Assembly (NCBI RefSeq): GCF_030012985.1
Contig: NZ_CP120233.1
Span: 2,827,501 to 2,891,500 of the forward strand
Source of the DNA: Microbulbifer sp. VAAF005
GTDB taxonomy: Bacteria > Pseudomonadota > Gammaproteobacteria > Pseudomonadales > Cellvibrionaceae
Direction of reading: 5' to 3'
Length of the DNA: 64,000 bases
Below the pieces are notes generated by a model. The model worked only from the letters and a program-made list of their open reading frames with translations. It was not told where the DNA came from and ran no database searches. How positions within the stretch are numbered: position 1 is the stretch's first letter; each line of letters begins with the position of its first letter. Shown piece by piece: positions 38,227 to 48,383 of the stretch. The position numbers and the translations under genes are program-made.

Positions 38227-39378
38227 ATGGATATTGAAAGACTTCTACAACTGGTTGTAGAGAAGGGCGCTTCGGATTTATTTATCACGGCGGGCGTCCC
38301 GCCCTCCATCAAACTGCACGGCCGAGTGGTGCCCTGCAGCAGCACCGCGCTCACGCCAGAGAAAGCGCGCGAGCTGGTGGTGGGAACCATGAACGAGAAA
38401 CAGCGGCGCGAGTTTGCCGAGCAAAAGGAATTGAACTTCGCGATTGCAGTGCGCAACGTGGGGCGTTTCCGGGTATCGGCCTTCTTTCAGCGCAATCTGG
38501 TGGGTATGGTGCTACGTCGCATCGAAACCAAAATCCCCACTATCGATGGACTCGGACTACCCGACGTACTCAAAGACCTGGCCATGACCAAACGCGGGCT
38601 GATCATTTTTGTGGGCGCCACCGGTACCGGTAAGTCCACATCCCTCGCCTCCATGATCGGCCACCGCAATGAGAACACCAAGGGCCATATCATCACCATT
38701 GAGGACCCGATCGAATTTATCCACCAGCATCGCGGCTGTATTGTGACCCAGCGCGAAGTGGGCCTGGATACCGAGTCTTTCGATGTAGCCCTGAAAAACA
38801 CTCTGCGTCAGGCACCAGATGTTATTCTGATCGGTGAGGTACGCTCCCGTGAAACCATGGACCACGCCATCGCTTTCGCCGAGACCGGCCATTTGTGTCT
38901 GTGCACCCTCCACGCCAACAATGCTAACCAGGCCCTAGATCGGATCATTCACTTCTTCCCGGCAGACCGCCACAAACAGTTGTTTATGGACCTGTCCCTC
39001 AACCTGAAGGCGATGGTGGCCCAGCAGCTGGTACCGACCCCCGATGGCGATGGCCGCCGTGCCTGCCTTGAGATCATGATCAATACCCCACTGATGTCGG
39101 ACCTGATTCGCAAGGGCGAAGTGGATAAGATCAAGGAGTTGATGAAGCGCTCTGGTGAGCAGGGAATGCAGACCTTCGACCAGGCACTCTACGAGCTCTA
39201 CGATGGAGGAGAAATTACCTATGAGGATGCCCTCTCCCACGCTGACTCTGCCAACGATTTGCGCCTGATGATTAAACTCAAATCCGAATCCGATGCCGAG
39301 TACTTAAATAGTGCCGCTGGAGAGTTGAGTCTGCAAAATGATTCAGAGTACGGAGACGGTGGTCCTCAACTCTACTAG
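38227..39378 (+). CDS. pilU: PilT-dependent retraction ATPase PilU
   Basis: Second retraction ATPase, which assists PilT under load. 383 residues with Walker A GATGTGKST, TIEDPIEFIHQ, Walker B VILIGEVRS and GHLCLCTLHANNA. The C terminus extends past the PilT length, as is typical of PilU. A symmetric hairpin terminator lies about 20 bases after the stop. Confidence 0.97.
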   Translation: MDIERLLQLVVEKGASDLFITAGVPPSIKLHGRVVPCSSTALTPEKARELVVGTMNEKQRREFAEQKELNFAIAVRNVGRFRVSAFFQRNLVGMVLRRIETKIPTIDGLGLPDVLKDLAMTKRGLIIFVGATGTGKSTSLASMIGHRNENTKGHIITIEDPIEFIHQHRGCIVTQREVGLDTESFDVALKNTLRQAPDVILIGEVRSRETMDHAIAFAETGHLCLCTLHANNANQALDRIIHFFPADRHKQLFMDLSLNLKAMVAQQLVPTPDGDGRRACLEIMINTPLMSDLIRKGEVDKIKELMKRSGEQGMQTFDQALYELYDGGEITYEDALSHADSANDLRLMIKLKSESDAEYLNSAAGELSLQNDSEYGDGGPQLY

Positions 39379-39399
39379 CCCCCGATCCAGCCAGATCAA

Positions 39400-39432
39400 A
39401 ACCGTTTACAGGCCCCAGGCTTGTAAACGGTT
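39400..39432 (+). terminator. Terminator after pilU
   Basis: Perfect 11-bp inverted repeat AACCGTTTACA / TGTAAACGGTT with an 11-base loop, 21 bases downstream of the pilU stop. U tract weak. Confidence 0.7.
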
Positions 39433-39603
39433 CTCACCCGTTATAGTCCACTGCGGACATCTCTGCGGAGCAAAAGCTGATCCCGCCCGATAATAAATAT
39501 CCTTGTTGGCCTCTACTTGCAACGCTTTTATTGGAGGAAACATAACCTCTCTCTGAGCCTCCGAATTCCTGCGAAAATCCCGTTTATAGAGTGGACAGTC
39601 AAA

Positions 39604-39880
39604 GTGAATAAAAAGTCGCTTTGATCACTGGCGGCAACCGGATCATCGGTACCACTACAGCCCGATTACTCGCCCTGATGGGATACCAAGCTGCCATTAG
39701 TTACCGGCCGCTTAAGCAGCAAGTAAAGGAGCTGCCGATACACTGATCGTCGGTCTACTCAATTGGGAAGTTGCCGATGACGGTGTTCGCGTAAATGATG
39801 TAAGACCCGGGTTTATTTATATTGATATGCACGTTGATGGTAGCAACGTCCAACTTTACCATCGGTTCACTTATTGATAT
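39604..39880 (+). pseudogene. Short-chain dehydrogenase remnant
   Basis: Starting at a GTG (39604) the plus strand gives KVALITGGNRIIGTTTARLLALMGYQAAISYR, the NAD-binding start of an SDR (TGGxxxIG), reached after a one-base shift at the A5 run 39610-39614. After a stop near 39742 the next stretch reads EVADDGVRVNDVRPGFIYIDMH, the conserved C-terminal SDR segment after the catalytic Tyr-Lys. The central part, about 100 or more residues with the YxxxK motif, is missing. So this is an internally deleted, dead gene, independent of any base-calling error. Confidence 0.75.
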
Positions 39881-40021
39881 CGCAGGTGTGAAGTGGGAAT
39901 AAAAGTTAGGTAAGAGGCCGTTTTTTCATAAACCCAGGCAGGCGCGAATAATCAGGGTATGTTTTTGGAATTAATGGTGGCAACCGTACTCGCTGTTTTT
40001 ATCCGCAGAAGTATTTAAGTT

Positions 40022-40768
40022 CTAACACATCTCTGCGATTAGGCCTTTTACCGAAGGCAGCATACGCCGACTCACCAGCGGCGCTGCTGTTACACCGTCC
40101 AGCTCTACCCGGTAATTTGTACCATCCCGTCTCAACCCGGCTATATATTGTACGGCCACCAGCGCACTGCGATGTATACGCACGAATCGCTGCCCAAACT
40201 CACCCTCTAACTCTTTTAATGACTCATCCAGAATGGTCTCTCCAGCGGGGTGGTAGGCTACAACATACTTGCTGTCGGCGATCAGGCAACGGATAGAGTC
40301 TACATCCAGCAGCTCTACCCCCAGGCGACTAATCGCCTTGATACGGCTCCGACCACTGAGCTCCACCTGATCCTGCTTAGTTAACAACTGCTGCTGCGGC
40401 TTACTCAGACGCTGCGCTTTGGAAACTGCCTCCCGCAGCTGTTCAACATTCACAGGTTTTAATAGATACCCAACCGCTGAGGTGGCAAAAGCGGGCAAAG
40501 CAAACTCATCGTGAGCAGTGCAGAAAATTATTGCCGGCGGACACGCAAAACTGGATAACTGCTGAGCCAATTCCAGGCCGCTACCACCGGGCATTTCAAT
40601 ATCCAATAGCACAAGGTCCGGGTCGAGGTCGCGGATCTGTGATAATCCAACTTCAATATCTGCCGCTTCTCCCACAGCAATACAATTATCAATCTTCTCC
40701 AACTGCCGGTGCAGACGGGCACGAGCCAAAGGCTCGTCATCAATAATCAGTACGCGCAATTGGGTCAC
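40022..40768 (-). CDS. algR: LytTR response regulator AlgR
   Basis: 248 residues: receiver domain (VLIIDDEPLARARL, phospho-acceptor Asp in LVLLDIEMPGGSG, Lys in GYLLKPVN) followed by a LytTR DNA-binding domain (VDSIRCLIADSKYVVAYHP ... FVRIHRSALVAV). In Pseudomonas AlgR controls alginate, type IV pilus fimU-pilVWXY genes and virulence. The start is the GTG that overlaps the stop of the kinase gene by four bases (GTGA); the frame is open further upstream but inside the kinase gene. Unlike Pseudomonas, hemC is not downstream but 24 kb away. Confidence 0.93.
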   Translation of the reverse strand: MTQLRVLIIDDEPLARARLHRQLEKIDNCIAVGEAADIEVGLSQIRDLDPDLVLLDIEMPGGSGLELAQQLSSFACPPAIIFCTAHDEFALPAFATSAVGYLLKPVNVEQLREAVSKAQRLSKPQQQLLTKQDQVELSGRSRIKAISRLGVELLDVDSIRCLIADSKYVVAYHPAGETILDESLKELEGEFGQRFVRIHRSALVAVQYIAGLRRDGTNYRVELDGVTAAPLVSRRMLPSVKGLIAEMC

Positions 40769-41922
40769 TCCATCACCTCGATAGTTTTCTTGGATTTTAT
40801 GGTGGTCTCTGTTTCCCGCCGGTCCACTTCCCGGGGAGATAAGGGTAGCTGTAGTATGACCCGATACCGGCCCTCCTCCCGACAAGCGGTAAATTTGAAG
40901 CGATCGCCGTAGTACGCAGTGAGACGCTGGCGAATATTCTCTGTCGCCATGCCATTACCAGCCTTTGTCGAAACTGCACTGCCCTGCGGCAATGGGTTTT
41001 CAATAACAACCTTGAACATGCCCTCCTCTTGCGAGAGTTGCACGCTAATCTCCCCGCCTGCCCGCAACTGTGCCACACCGTGCAACACCGCATTCTCCAA
41101 TAGGGGTTGAAGCAACATACTGGGCAGCTGAACCTTATCCAGGCCCGCGTCTAGCTGCCAACTCTGGCGCAAACGCTCCCCCAGACGCAGGGCTTCAATC
41201 TCCAAATAGCGTTGGGCTAGAGTAATCTCTTGCGCTAAAGGCACCAGCTTTGGATCGGCGAGGCTTGCACGAAATAATGCACATAAATCCTCGACCAACC
41301 GCTCCGCGCGATCAGGATCAACAGCGATCAAACTAGCCAGACTGTTCATACTGTTAAAAAGGAAGTGGGGGCGAATCCGCGATTGAAGTGCCTCGATTCG
41401 GGCGCCGAGCTCCGCCTGCTGCTGGTTGTAGAGTTGCTGTTGAAGATAGGCGTAGCGCAATACCACTCCCGCACAAATAGCCCCAAGCAGGCAGTCGCCC
41501 GCAAACCCCCAGCTGTCAAAGCTGGTCTGTAACAGCACCGCGCGCAGGGAGCGCTGCACTGCCATCACCAATATGAGCACCGACAGCACTGCAATAAAAC
41601 TCAAGCCGCCAGCGAGTTTGTGGGGCATTTTCGCCAGGCTCGGCCGAAGTCGGCAAAGTAGCGCGGCCGAGGGCAATATCACCCACTGGATCACCAGAGA
41701 GATCAGCCCCAGGCGCTGCCAGCTGAATTCCGGTAAACCATCCAGGGCCAGGACCAGTACCAATGCCAGCAATTCCCCCATCAATACCAGTACCGCCAGA
41801 GAGGTGACACTACAGAGGTCTGGCAGAAACGGAAGCTGCCCAGATAGCGCAGAATCCTTATTTCCTGTGCGATATTTTCGAATTTTCTGCGTTATAATGC
41901 CCGACGGCCAGGGGAATGACAT
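40765..41922 (-). CDS. algZ: Sensor histidine kinase AlgZ/FimS (LytS type)
   Basis: 385 residues. An N-terminal membrane region of several helices (about 40-160) precedes a His-kinase domain with phospho-acceptor His in RIRPHFLFNSMNSLASLI and an N-box PLLENAVLHG, followed by a G-box (GNGMATENIRQRL). Partner of the downstream AlgR through translational coupling. The start is at the internal ATG giving MSFPWPSG; the frame is open 17 codons further upstream. Divergent from argH with less than 100 bases between, as in Pseudomonas. Confidence 0.9.
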   Translation of the reverse strand: MSFPWPSGIITQKIRKYRTGNKDSALSGQLPFLPDLCSVTSLAVLVLMGELLALVLVLALDGLPEFSWQRLGLISLVIQWVILPSAALLCRLRPSLAKMPHKLAGGLSFIAVLSVLILVMAVQRSLRAVLLQTSFDSWGFAGDCLLGAICAGVVLRYAYLQQQLYNQQQAELGARIEALQSRIRPHFLFNSMNSLASLIAVDPDRAERLVEDLCALFRASLADPKLVPLAQEITLAQRYLEIEALRLGERLRQSWQLDAGLDKVQLPSMLLQPLLENAVLHGVAQLRAGGEISVQLSQEEGMFKVVIENPLPQGSAVSTKAGNGMATENIRQRLTAYYGDRFKFTACREEGRYRVILQLPLSPREVDRRETETTIKSKKTIEVME

Positions 41923-42011
41923 GCAGTTGTTATTCTTGATTGTCCCAAAGTTCCAAGCGCAAGATATCACCAAGCTCCCCAGCCTTTCATCTCACTGCAG
42001 CCAGGAAAACC

Positions 42012-43436
42012 ATGAGTAACGAAAAATCCCCCTCCGAGTCCGCCAACAATCCTGCCGCCAAACTCTGGGGCGGCCGCTTTAGTGAAGCCACCGATGCCTT
42101 TGTCGAGCGATTTACCGCCTCGGTGACTTTTGACCAGCGCATGGCCATGGAAGACATCCAGGGATCACTTGCCCACGCGCAGATGTTGTCAGAAGTGGGG
42201 GTATTAAGTGCTGATGAATATCACAAGATAGCCGACGGCCTGAAAGGCATCGCCGAAGAGATAAAAGCGGGAGAATTTCCCTGGTCTGTGCAGCTCGAAG
42301 ATGTCCATATGAATATCGAAGCGCGCCTGACCCAACGCATTGGTGCCACTGGCAAAAAACTGCATACCGGCCGCTCGCGCAACGATCAGGTGGCAACCGA
42401 CATCCGCCTGTGGCTGCGTGGGCGCATCGATCTGATTGCTGCCGAACTGACCCGCCTGCAAAATGGCTTGGTCGATTTGGCGGAGCGCGAAGCCGATACC
42501 ATTATGCCCGGCTTTACTCACTTACAGAGCGCGCAACCGGTGACCTTTGGCCACCACTTACTGGCCTGGAATGCCATGCTGAGCCGGGATTTCGAGCGCC
42601 TGATGGATTGCCGCAAACGGGTTAACCGCTCACCGTTGGGGGCCGCAGCACTGGCCGGCACCAGCTATCCGATCAATCGCGCACGCACAGCCGAGTTGCT
42701 GGGCTTCGATGCCCCCACAGAAAACTCCCTCGACTCAGTCAGCGACCGGGATTTCGCTATCGAGTTCTGTGCTTTCGCCGCGCTGCTGCTCACCCATCTG
42801 TCTCGGGCCAGTGAAGAGCTGGTGCTGTGGACTTCCAGCCAGTTCGACTTTATTGACCTGCCCGATCGCTTCTGCACCGGCTCCTCAATTATGCCGCAGA
42901 AGAAAAATCCCGATGTTCCGGAGCTGGTGCGCGGAAAAACCGGCCGGGTTAACGGCCACCTGATTGCGCTGCTCACACTGATGAAAAGCCAACCGCTGGC
43001 CTACAACAAGGACAACCAGGAAGATAAAGAACCGCTATTCGATGCCGCCGATACCGCACTGGATTGCCTGCGCGCGTTTGCCGATATGGCGCCGGCACTG
43101 AAGGCAAAAAAAGAAAATATGCTGGAAGCTGCGGCCAAGGGCTTCTCCACCGCGACGGATCTGGCCGATTATCTGGTACGCAAAGGGGTGGCCTTCCGCG
43201 ATGCTCACGAAATTGTCGGGCAGTCCGTATCCTTTGCTATTGAACAGGATAAAGACTTATCCGAACTCAGCCTGGCCCAACTACAACAGTTCTCAACAGA
43301 AATTGGCGAAGATGTATTTGAGGTGCTGACTTTAGAGGGCTCGGTTGCGGCTCGCGATCATATTGGCGGTACCGCACCGAACCAGGTGCGCGCGGCCTGT
43401 AAGCGCGCACGGGAAGAGATTTCGCAGCGCGTTTAA
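42012..43436 (+). CDS. argH: Argininosuccinate lyase
   Basis: Last step of arginine synthesis. 474 residues, fumarase superfamily, signature [16 protein letters not shown]. Further family stretches: [32 protein letters not shown] and TPLGAAAL-like [15 protein letters not shown]. The ATG at 42012 is chosen on AGGA five bases upstream and the family start; the frame is open from 41940. Convergent with cyaY, seven bases apart. Confidence 0.98.
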   Translation: MSNEKSPSESANNPAAKLWGGRFSEATDAFVERFTASVTFDQRMAMEDIQGSLAHAQMLSEVGVLSADEYHKIADGLKGIAEEIKAGEFPWSVQLEDVHMNIEARLTQRIGATGKKLHTGRSRNDQVATDIRLWLRGRIDLIAAELTRLQNGLVDLAEREADTIMPGFTHLQSAQPVTFGHHLLAWNAMLSRDFERLMDCRKRVNRSPLGAAALAGTSYPINRARTAELLGFDAPTENSLDSVSDRDFAIEFCAFAALLLTHLSRASEELVLWTSSQFDFIDLPDRFCTGSSIMPQKKNPDVPELVRGKTGRVNGHLIALLTLMKSQPLAYNKDNQEDKEPLFDAADTALDCLRAFADMAPALKAKKENMLEAAAKGFSTATDLADYLVRKGVAFRDAHEIVGQSVSFAIEQDKDLSELSLAQLQQFSTEIGEDVFEVLTLEGSVAARDHIGGTAPNQVRAACKRAREEISQRV

Positions 43437-43443
43437 GCGTTGT

Positions 43444-43770
43444 TTAAGCGGATAATCCGAGGGAAACCTGTTCGCCTTGCTGCTCGCTCAATACGCGGTC
43501 GAGCAAAGTCGGCAGGTCCTCACCGGTCGTGGTGCACTTCCAACCAGGGTTTTCAAAAGAAAGATGGTAGCCACCGGATTTGGCGGCGACCCACAACTCC
43601 CGGTTGGCGGACTGGCGCGAGAGAATTACCTGGCTGCCATTGTCTTCCAGGGTCAGGGTCAGCACCGCATCACTGCGTTCGTAGTCGATATCCCAATCGC
43701 AGTGATCGAGTGCATCCTCAATACCGATTAGAGTCTGCTCCACAGCCGCATCATATTCCGCTTGGCTCAT
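43444..43770 (-). CDS. cyaY: Iron-sulfur assembly protein CyaY (frataxin)
   Basis: 108 residues with the frataxin fold: acidic N-terminal helix (EYDAAVEQTLIGIEDALDHCDWDIDYERSD) for iron binding, then the beta sheet (VLTLTLEDNGSQVILSRQSANRELWVAAKSGGYHL) and the C-terminal helix (LPTLLDRVLSEQ). Modulates cysteine desulfurase IscS. Located between argH and lptM-lysA as in Pseudomonas, where it is likewise opposite to lysA. Confidence 0.95.
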   Translation of the reverse strand: MSQAEYDAAVEQTLIGIEDALDHCDWDIDYERSDAVLTLTLEDNGSQVILSRQSANRELWVAAKSGGYHLSFENPGWKCTTTGEDLPTLLDRVLSEQQGEQVSLGLSA

Positions 43771-43877
43771 CTTTGGTTACTTCTGTTACCGTGTAATGTG
43801 TTGAATCAGGTGGGCCGCTATACTATCAGGCTTTTGCCGGTTGCCGCTGTGAATCTCCGACTCTCAGGATGTTATCG

Positions 43878-44228
43878 ATGCTCAAAAAACGACTCTCTCT
43901 ATTAACAATCACCATCGGTGCCACTGCACTGTTACTGGGCTGTGGCCAAAAAGGTCCTCTCTATCTTCCACAGGACCCCGCCATGCCCGCCTCCAATATT
44001 CCAGGTGGCCCGCCGGAGACAGTACCCACCAGTGGTGCAGCACAACCCGGCGAGCCCGGCTCTGCAGCAGAGCAAGCGGTGGAAACCGTTGATGAAATTG
44101 AATCTGAAGACGGCTATGGGCCCGACTTTGATATCGATGACACCATTGAGACCGGCCCGACTATCGAAGTCGACGACGAATCGGGCACAGCGGATGACTC
44201 CAATGTCGAGGAAGATTTAGAAGAGTAA
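43878..44228 (+). CDS. lptM: LptM-like (YifL) lipoprotein with a long acidic tail
   Basis: Lipoprotein signal with lipobox LLLGC and the mature start CGQKGPLYLP that marks LptM/YifL, which helps oxidative maturation of LptD in the LPS translocon. About 116 residues, against the usual 50-70: after the conserved start comes a Pro/Gly stretch and a strongly acidic C terminus rich in Asp and Glu. The start is taken at the second ATG (43878), which has AGGA eight bases upstream; the first (43869) adds three residues. lysA starts 11 bases later. Confidence 0.88.
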   Translation: MLKKRLSLLTITIGATALLLGCGQKGPLYLPQDPAMPASNIPGGPPETVPTSGAAQPGEPGSAAEQAVETVDEIESEDGYGPDFDIDDTIETGPTIEVDDESGTADDSNVEEDLEE

Positions 44229-44239
44229 GAACCGGTCAT

Positions 44240-45550
44240 ATGAGAGAGTTTAGTTATCGCGACGGTAGCCTGTGGGCTGAGCAGGTTTCACTGGAACAAA
44301 TAGCTGAGAATTTCGGCACCCCCACTTATGTGTACAGCCGCGCACACTTTGAACGGCAATATCGGGATTACGCCGAGGCCCTCGGCAATCGTCCCGGCCT
44401 AATCTGCTACGCAGTGAAAGCCAACAGTAACCTGGGCATTCTGTCAGTGCTGGCACAGCTGGGGGCGGGCTTTGATATTGTTTCCGGCGGGGAACTTGAG
44501 CGAGTGCTGCTCGCCGGCGGCGACCCATCGCGAATCGTATTTTCCGGAGTGGGTAAAACCTCAGAGGAAATGCGGCGCGCTCTGGAGGTTGGGGTGCACT
44601 GCTTCAATATTGAATCAGAAGCGGAAATTGATCGCCTTGAGCGCGTGGCCGCAGAGTGTGGCAAGACCGCCCCAATTTCCATCAGGGTCAATCCCGATGT
44701 GGATGCCCAAACCCACCCCTATATTTCCACCGGTCTCAAAGAAAATAAGTTTGGCATCGCCATAGACAAGGCGATCGAGGTTTATCAGCACGCGGCGGAT
44801 TCCGAGCATCTGAAAATTACCGGTGTGGACTGCCATATCGGTTCCCAGCTCACCGAAGTCGCCCCCTTCCTGGATGCACTCGATCGCCTGCTGGTTCTTA
44901 TCGATCAGCTCGCCGAGCTGGGAATTACCCTGGAACACCTGGATCTGGGCGGAGGCCTCGGTGTGCGTTATCGGGGTGAGGAACCACCCCCTGTCGGGGA
45001 TTACCTGGCGGAGGTCCACAAGCGTATCGGCGAACGCAATTTATCCCTGATTCTCGAACCCGGCCGCTCCATTGCCGCCAACGGCGGCGCCCTGCTGACC
45101 CGGGTCGAATACCTGAAGCGTACCGAAGAGCACAACTTCGCTATCGTCGACGCCGCCATGAATGACAACCTGCGTCCGGCCCTTTACCAGGCATGGCAGG
45201 ATATTGTGCCAGTGACACCGGACGAGAGTGAAAGTACTCTGTGGGATATTGTCGGTCCGGTATGCGAAACGGGTGACTTCCTGGGTAAAAACCGCTCCCA
45301 ATCTCTGCGAGAGGGGCAACTGTTAGCCATGTTGTCGACCGGTGCCTACGGTTTCACCATGAGTTCCAATTACAACAGCCGCTGTCGCGCTGCTGAAGTA
45401 CTTGTGGATGGCGACAAAACTTACCTGGTGCGTGAGCGGGAGACTTTTGCCGACTTGGTTCGCGGTGAGACCACTGTCCCCAAAAGCCTGATCAGCTACT
45501 TGCATCGCAGTGGGGTCCATTTTTCAGCCCGGGCCCCAAACCGCAGCTAA
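44240..45550 (+). CDS. lysA: Diaminopimelate decarboxylase
   Basis: PLP enzyme making lysine from meso-diaminopimelate. 436 residues: PLP lysine in [14 protein letters not shown] motif [20 protein letters not shown] and the Cys-containing [11 protein letters not shown] loop. Slightly longer than the average at the C terminus, where the last codons run 20 residues past the usual end. Part of lptM-lysA-dapF. Confidence 0.97.
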   Translation: MREFSYRDGSLWAEQVSLEQIAENFGTPTYVYSRAHFERQYRDYAEALGNRPGLICYAVKANSNLGILSVLAQLGAGFDIVSGGELERVLLAGGDPSRIVFSGVGKTSEEMRRALEVGVHCFNIESEAEIDRLERVAAECGKTAPISIRVNPDVDAQTHPYISTGLKENKFGIAIDKAIEVYQHAADSEHLKITGVDCHIGSQLTEVAPFLDALDRLLVLIDQLAELGITLEHLDLGGGLGVRYRGEEPPPVGDYLAEVHKRIGERNLSLILEPGRSIAANGGALLTRVEYLKRTEEHNFAIVDAAMNDNLRPALYQAWQDIVPVTPDESESTLWDIVGPVCETGDFLGKNRSQSLREGQLLAMLSTGAYGFTMSSNYNSRCRAAEVLVDGDKTYLVRERETFADLVRGETTVPKSLISYLHRSGVHFSARAPNRS

Positions 45551-45584
45551 CGCCGCGGAAAATCAGTACGAACAGAGAAATGGA

Positions 45585-46415
45585 ATGCGCGTTAAATTCA
45601 GCAAGATGCATGGGCTCGGCAACGATTTCGTGATGCTCGACGGCGTCAGCCAAAAAATTAAACTGACCCCGGAAAAAACTCGTCGCCTGGCAGACCGCTG
45701 CCTCGGCGTGGGCTGCGACCAGGTACTGCTGGTGGAGCCGCCCCGCACACCCGAGGCGGATTTTCGCTATCGCATATTTAACGCCGATGGCAGCGAAGTG
45801 GAAAATTGCGGCAATGGCGCCCGCTGCTTTGCCCGCTTTGTACGTGAACGCCGCCTTACCGGTAAGAAAAATATCCAGGTAGAAACTGCCGCCGGTTTAC
45901 TACACCTGAGAGTACTGGACGGGGATCAGGTTAGTGTCGATATGGGAGCACCGGTCCTCGAGCCCCAAAAAGTACCTTTTTCCGCCGATCGCCGTGCAGA
46001 GTCCTATCCCCTGGAAGTGGACGGGGAGACCTTCACCATTGGTGCTGTATCCATGGGCAACCCTCACGCGGTTCTGCTGGTGGAAGATATCGCTTCCGCA
46101 CCGGTAGAAAGACTCGGGCCCCTAATTGAACGCCACCCGCGGTTCCCACAAAAGGTCAACGCTGGCTTTCTGCAAGTGGATACACGCACCGAAGCCCAGC
46201 TCAGGGTATTTGAGCGCGGGGTTGGCGAAACTCGTGCCTGTGGCACAGGCGCCTGTGCTGCCATGGTATACGCACGCCTGCGAAACCTGGTGGATGACAA
46301 AGTCCAAATTCAGCTCCCCGGCGGCATACTGACAATTCACTGGAGCGGACCCGGCCAGCCAGTTACTATGATCGGGCCCGCAACCACGGTTTTTCACGGG
46401 CAGATTATTCTCTAA
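45585..46415 (+). CDS. dapF: Diaminopimelate epimerase
   Basis: Converts LL- to meso-diaminopimelate, the substrate of LysA and a peptidoglycan precursor. 276 residues; both catalytic cysteines are present, in [13 protein letters not shown] and [11 protein letters not shown] terminus [20 protein letters not shown]. The ATG at 45585 fits the family; the frame is open back to 45510 inside lysA. 34 bases after lysA, likely the same mRNA. Confidence 0.97.
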   Translation: MRVKFSKMHGLGNDFVMLDGVSQKIKLTPEKTRRLADRCLGVGCDQVLLVEPPRTPEADFRYRIFNADGSEVENCGNGARCFARFVRERRLTGKKNIQVETAAGLLHLRVLDGDQVSVDMGAPVLEPQKVPFSADRRAESYPLEVDGETFTIGAVSMGNPHAVLLVEDIASAPVERLGPLIERHPRFPQKVNAGFLQVDTRTEAQLRVFERGVGETRACGTGACAAMVYARLRNLVDDKVQIQLPGGILTIHWSGPGQPVTMIGPATTVFHGQIIL

Positions 46416-46538
46416 ACAATTGTCCGGGTATTTGGCAGTAAACCCGCCACAAGCGGGTACGGGATAACTCAGAGAGCAGAACGCTTCATCACATCAGTTG
46501 TCCGATGCCCCATCCCCGTGCCAGAAAAAGCAAACACA

Positions 46539-47276
46539 ATGGAACACACAGACGCCAATCAGCCCCCAGAAGAGATTGCCGGCGACACTCACAAGGAAAC
46601 CCAGCGTGACGATAAACTGCTGGCACGGCAGGTAGCTCGCTACCTGATTCAAAATCCAGAGTTCTTTGAAGAGCGCATGGAACTGCTGGAAACCATCAAG
46701 TTGCCGCGGGAAAATGGCAAGACCGTGTCGCTGATGACCCACCAAACGAATTTGCTGCGAGAGCGCAATATCGAAATGCGCCAGCGCCTCGACCAGCTCT
46801 TGCACAACGCCCGGGACAACGACCAGTTATTTTTCAATAGCCGCCGACTTATCCTGGCACTGCTGGAAGCTGAAAATATCGGTGAAGTCACAGAAGCTCT
46901 CTATGCCAGTTTCGCCGCTGACTTCAATGTTGAGTTCACCAGCCTGACTCTATTCGAGCCATTATCTGCTCCCCGCCAAAGCCTGGGACAAGTTCAGACC
47001 AGCATATTTTCCGATGCCGAGACGGCAATTGGCGGAATAATTCGTAACGGCCGCCCCATCTGTGGTGTTTTGCGCCAGCGGGAAAAAGAATTCCTATTTG
47101 CGGAAAAAGCGCAATATATCGCTTCAGCTGCCGTAGTTCCTTTGGGCAATCAACTTGGCACCCTAGCGGTAGGCTCTGCTGATCCCCAGTACTACCGGTC
47201 TAGCCTGGGTACTTTATTCCTATCCTATATCGGCGAAGTCCTGGAGCGCCTGCTACCGAAACTGCTCAATCGGTAA
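46539..47276 (+). CDS. DUF484 family protein
   Basis: About 245 residues: N-terminal helical part with the family signature VARYLIQNPEFFEERMELLETIKLP, a coiled-coil segment (LLRERNIEMRQRLDQLLHNARDND) and a GAF-like C-terminal domain. Function unknown; normally between dapF and xerC. The xerC gene expected next is missing; sutA follows on the other strand. The start may also be a GTG at 46518. Confidence 0.92.
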   Translation: MEHTDANQPPEEIAGDTHKETQRDDKLLARQVARYLIQNPEFFEERMELLETIKLPRENGKTVSLMTHQTNLLRERNIEMRQRLDQLLHNARDNDQLFFNSRRLILALLEAENIGEVTEALYASFAADFNVEFTSLTLFEPLSAPRQSLGQVQTSIFSDAETAIGGIIRNGRPICGVLRQREKEFLFAEKAQYIASAAVVPLGNQLGTLAVGSADPQYYRSSLGTLFLSYIGEVLERLLPKLLNR

Positions 47277-47350
47277 AAGCTCTGAGAGGCTGAGAGGGGT
47301 TTGGCCAACTGTCACTCCTCCTGCAGGAGGAGCAACAGCGACCAGAGAGA

Positions 47351-47574
47351 TTAGATAGGGCGGCTGCCATATTTTGGCTGCGGTTTGCGCGGGGGTCGGC
47401 GGTAACTTCTGGATCAACTTCACTAATCGCGCCGCCACCGGCGAGAAACTCCTCTACATCGGAACTTAACTGGCTTCTGGCGCGCTGGCGAGAGGTGATA
47501 CTGCGTTCTTCTGCAAATTCCTCGGAGTCCTTGCTGCGAGAGTTCTTACCCTGATCTTCATAACCATCTTTCAT
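47351..47574 (-). CDS. sutA: SutA-like RNA polymerase-binding regulator (frameshifted in this sequence)
   Basis: Small acidic protein resembling SutA, the Pseudomonas factor that binds RNA polymerase and supports transcription in slow growth. Seen: SRQRARSQLSSDVEEFLAGGGAISEVDPEVTAD. As read, the frame then runs into an unrelated tail to 47266. Adding one base to the G5 run at 47391-47395 (C5 on the coding strand) gives instead PPRKPQPKYGSRPI and a stop, which matches the SutA family ending, for a protein of 74 residues. In Pseudomonas sutA also lies near amtB-glnK. I consider the shifted version the true one. Confidence 0.8.
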
Positions 47575-47957
47575 AGCTAAAACCCTGTAACCTTTACTCC
47601 TGTTACAGAGGGAGTACCTCTGTGCCGCCCCTTTCCCGCGGCATCTACAAAACTGACAACCACTTTTCAGTGGCGATCCCCTACCGCGTCAATAGCGGCG
47701 ATTAATTTATAGGCAGTTCCCCACCCCCGTGCCAGTAACACAAGGAGGAGGCTGTAGAGTTTTTTGTTGGGAAATGAAATGGGAATATTTCAGTTAGTTA
47801 TGCAGATTTTTGCGCCTGCCCCCGTAGCAGGTATTTCAAGCAAAATAGATAACAAAGATCGAAGGCGAGATAGCGGGACTTATCAGAAGTGCGTATAAAG
47901 CCCCTTGCGGGGCTTATGATACTCAATCGCTACGTTATGAAAGAGTTATCAAACAGG
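47575..47957. other. Gap between sutA and glnK
   Basis: No gene seen. Contains CTGTAAC / GTTACAG inverted repeat at 47585-47608, just upstream of the sutA start, which could be an operator or a hairpin in the leader, and the glnK terminator at 47898-47915. Confidence 0.55.
47898..47915 (-). terminator. Terminator after distal glnK
   Basis: AAGCCCC / GGGGCTT inverted repeat with a four-base loop, followed on the minus strand by TATACGC; about 43 bases after the glnK stop. Confidence 0.75.
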
Positions 47958-48335
<378 letters not shown>

Positions 48336-48383
48336 TTACCCAGGCCACTGCCCCGCCTATGGGGCAGCACCGACACTGTTAAC

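Larger units (their letters stand above)
39379..40021. other. Gap between pilU and algR containing gene remains
   Basis: Holds the pilU terminator and the remnant of a short-chain dehydrogenase (listed separately). The last 120 bases before algR show nothing I can interpret. Confidence 0.6.

Noticed and set aside
47266..47350. Alternative C-terminal tail of the sutA frame (Cys/Arg/Ser-rich)
   Set aside because: The alternative frame reached by restoring one base ends with PPRKPQPKYGSRPI, typical of SutA proteins; the unshifted tail looks like noncoding readthrough.
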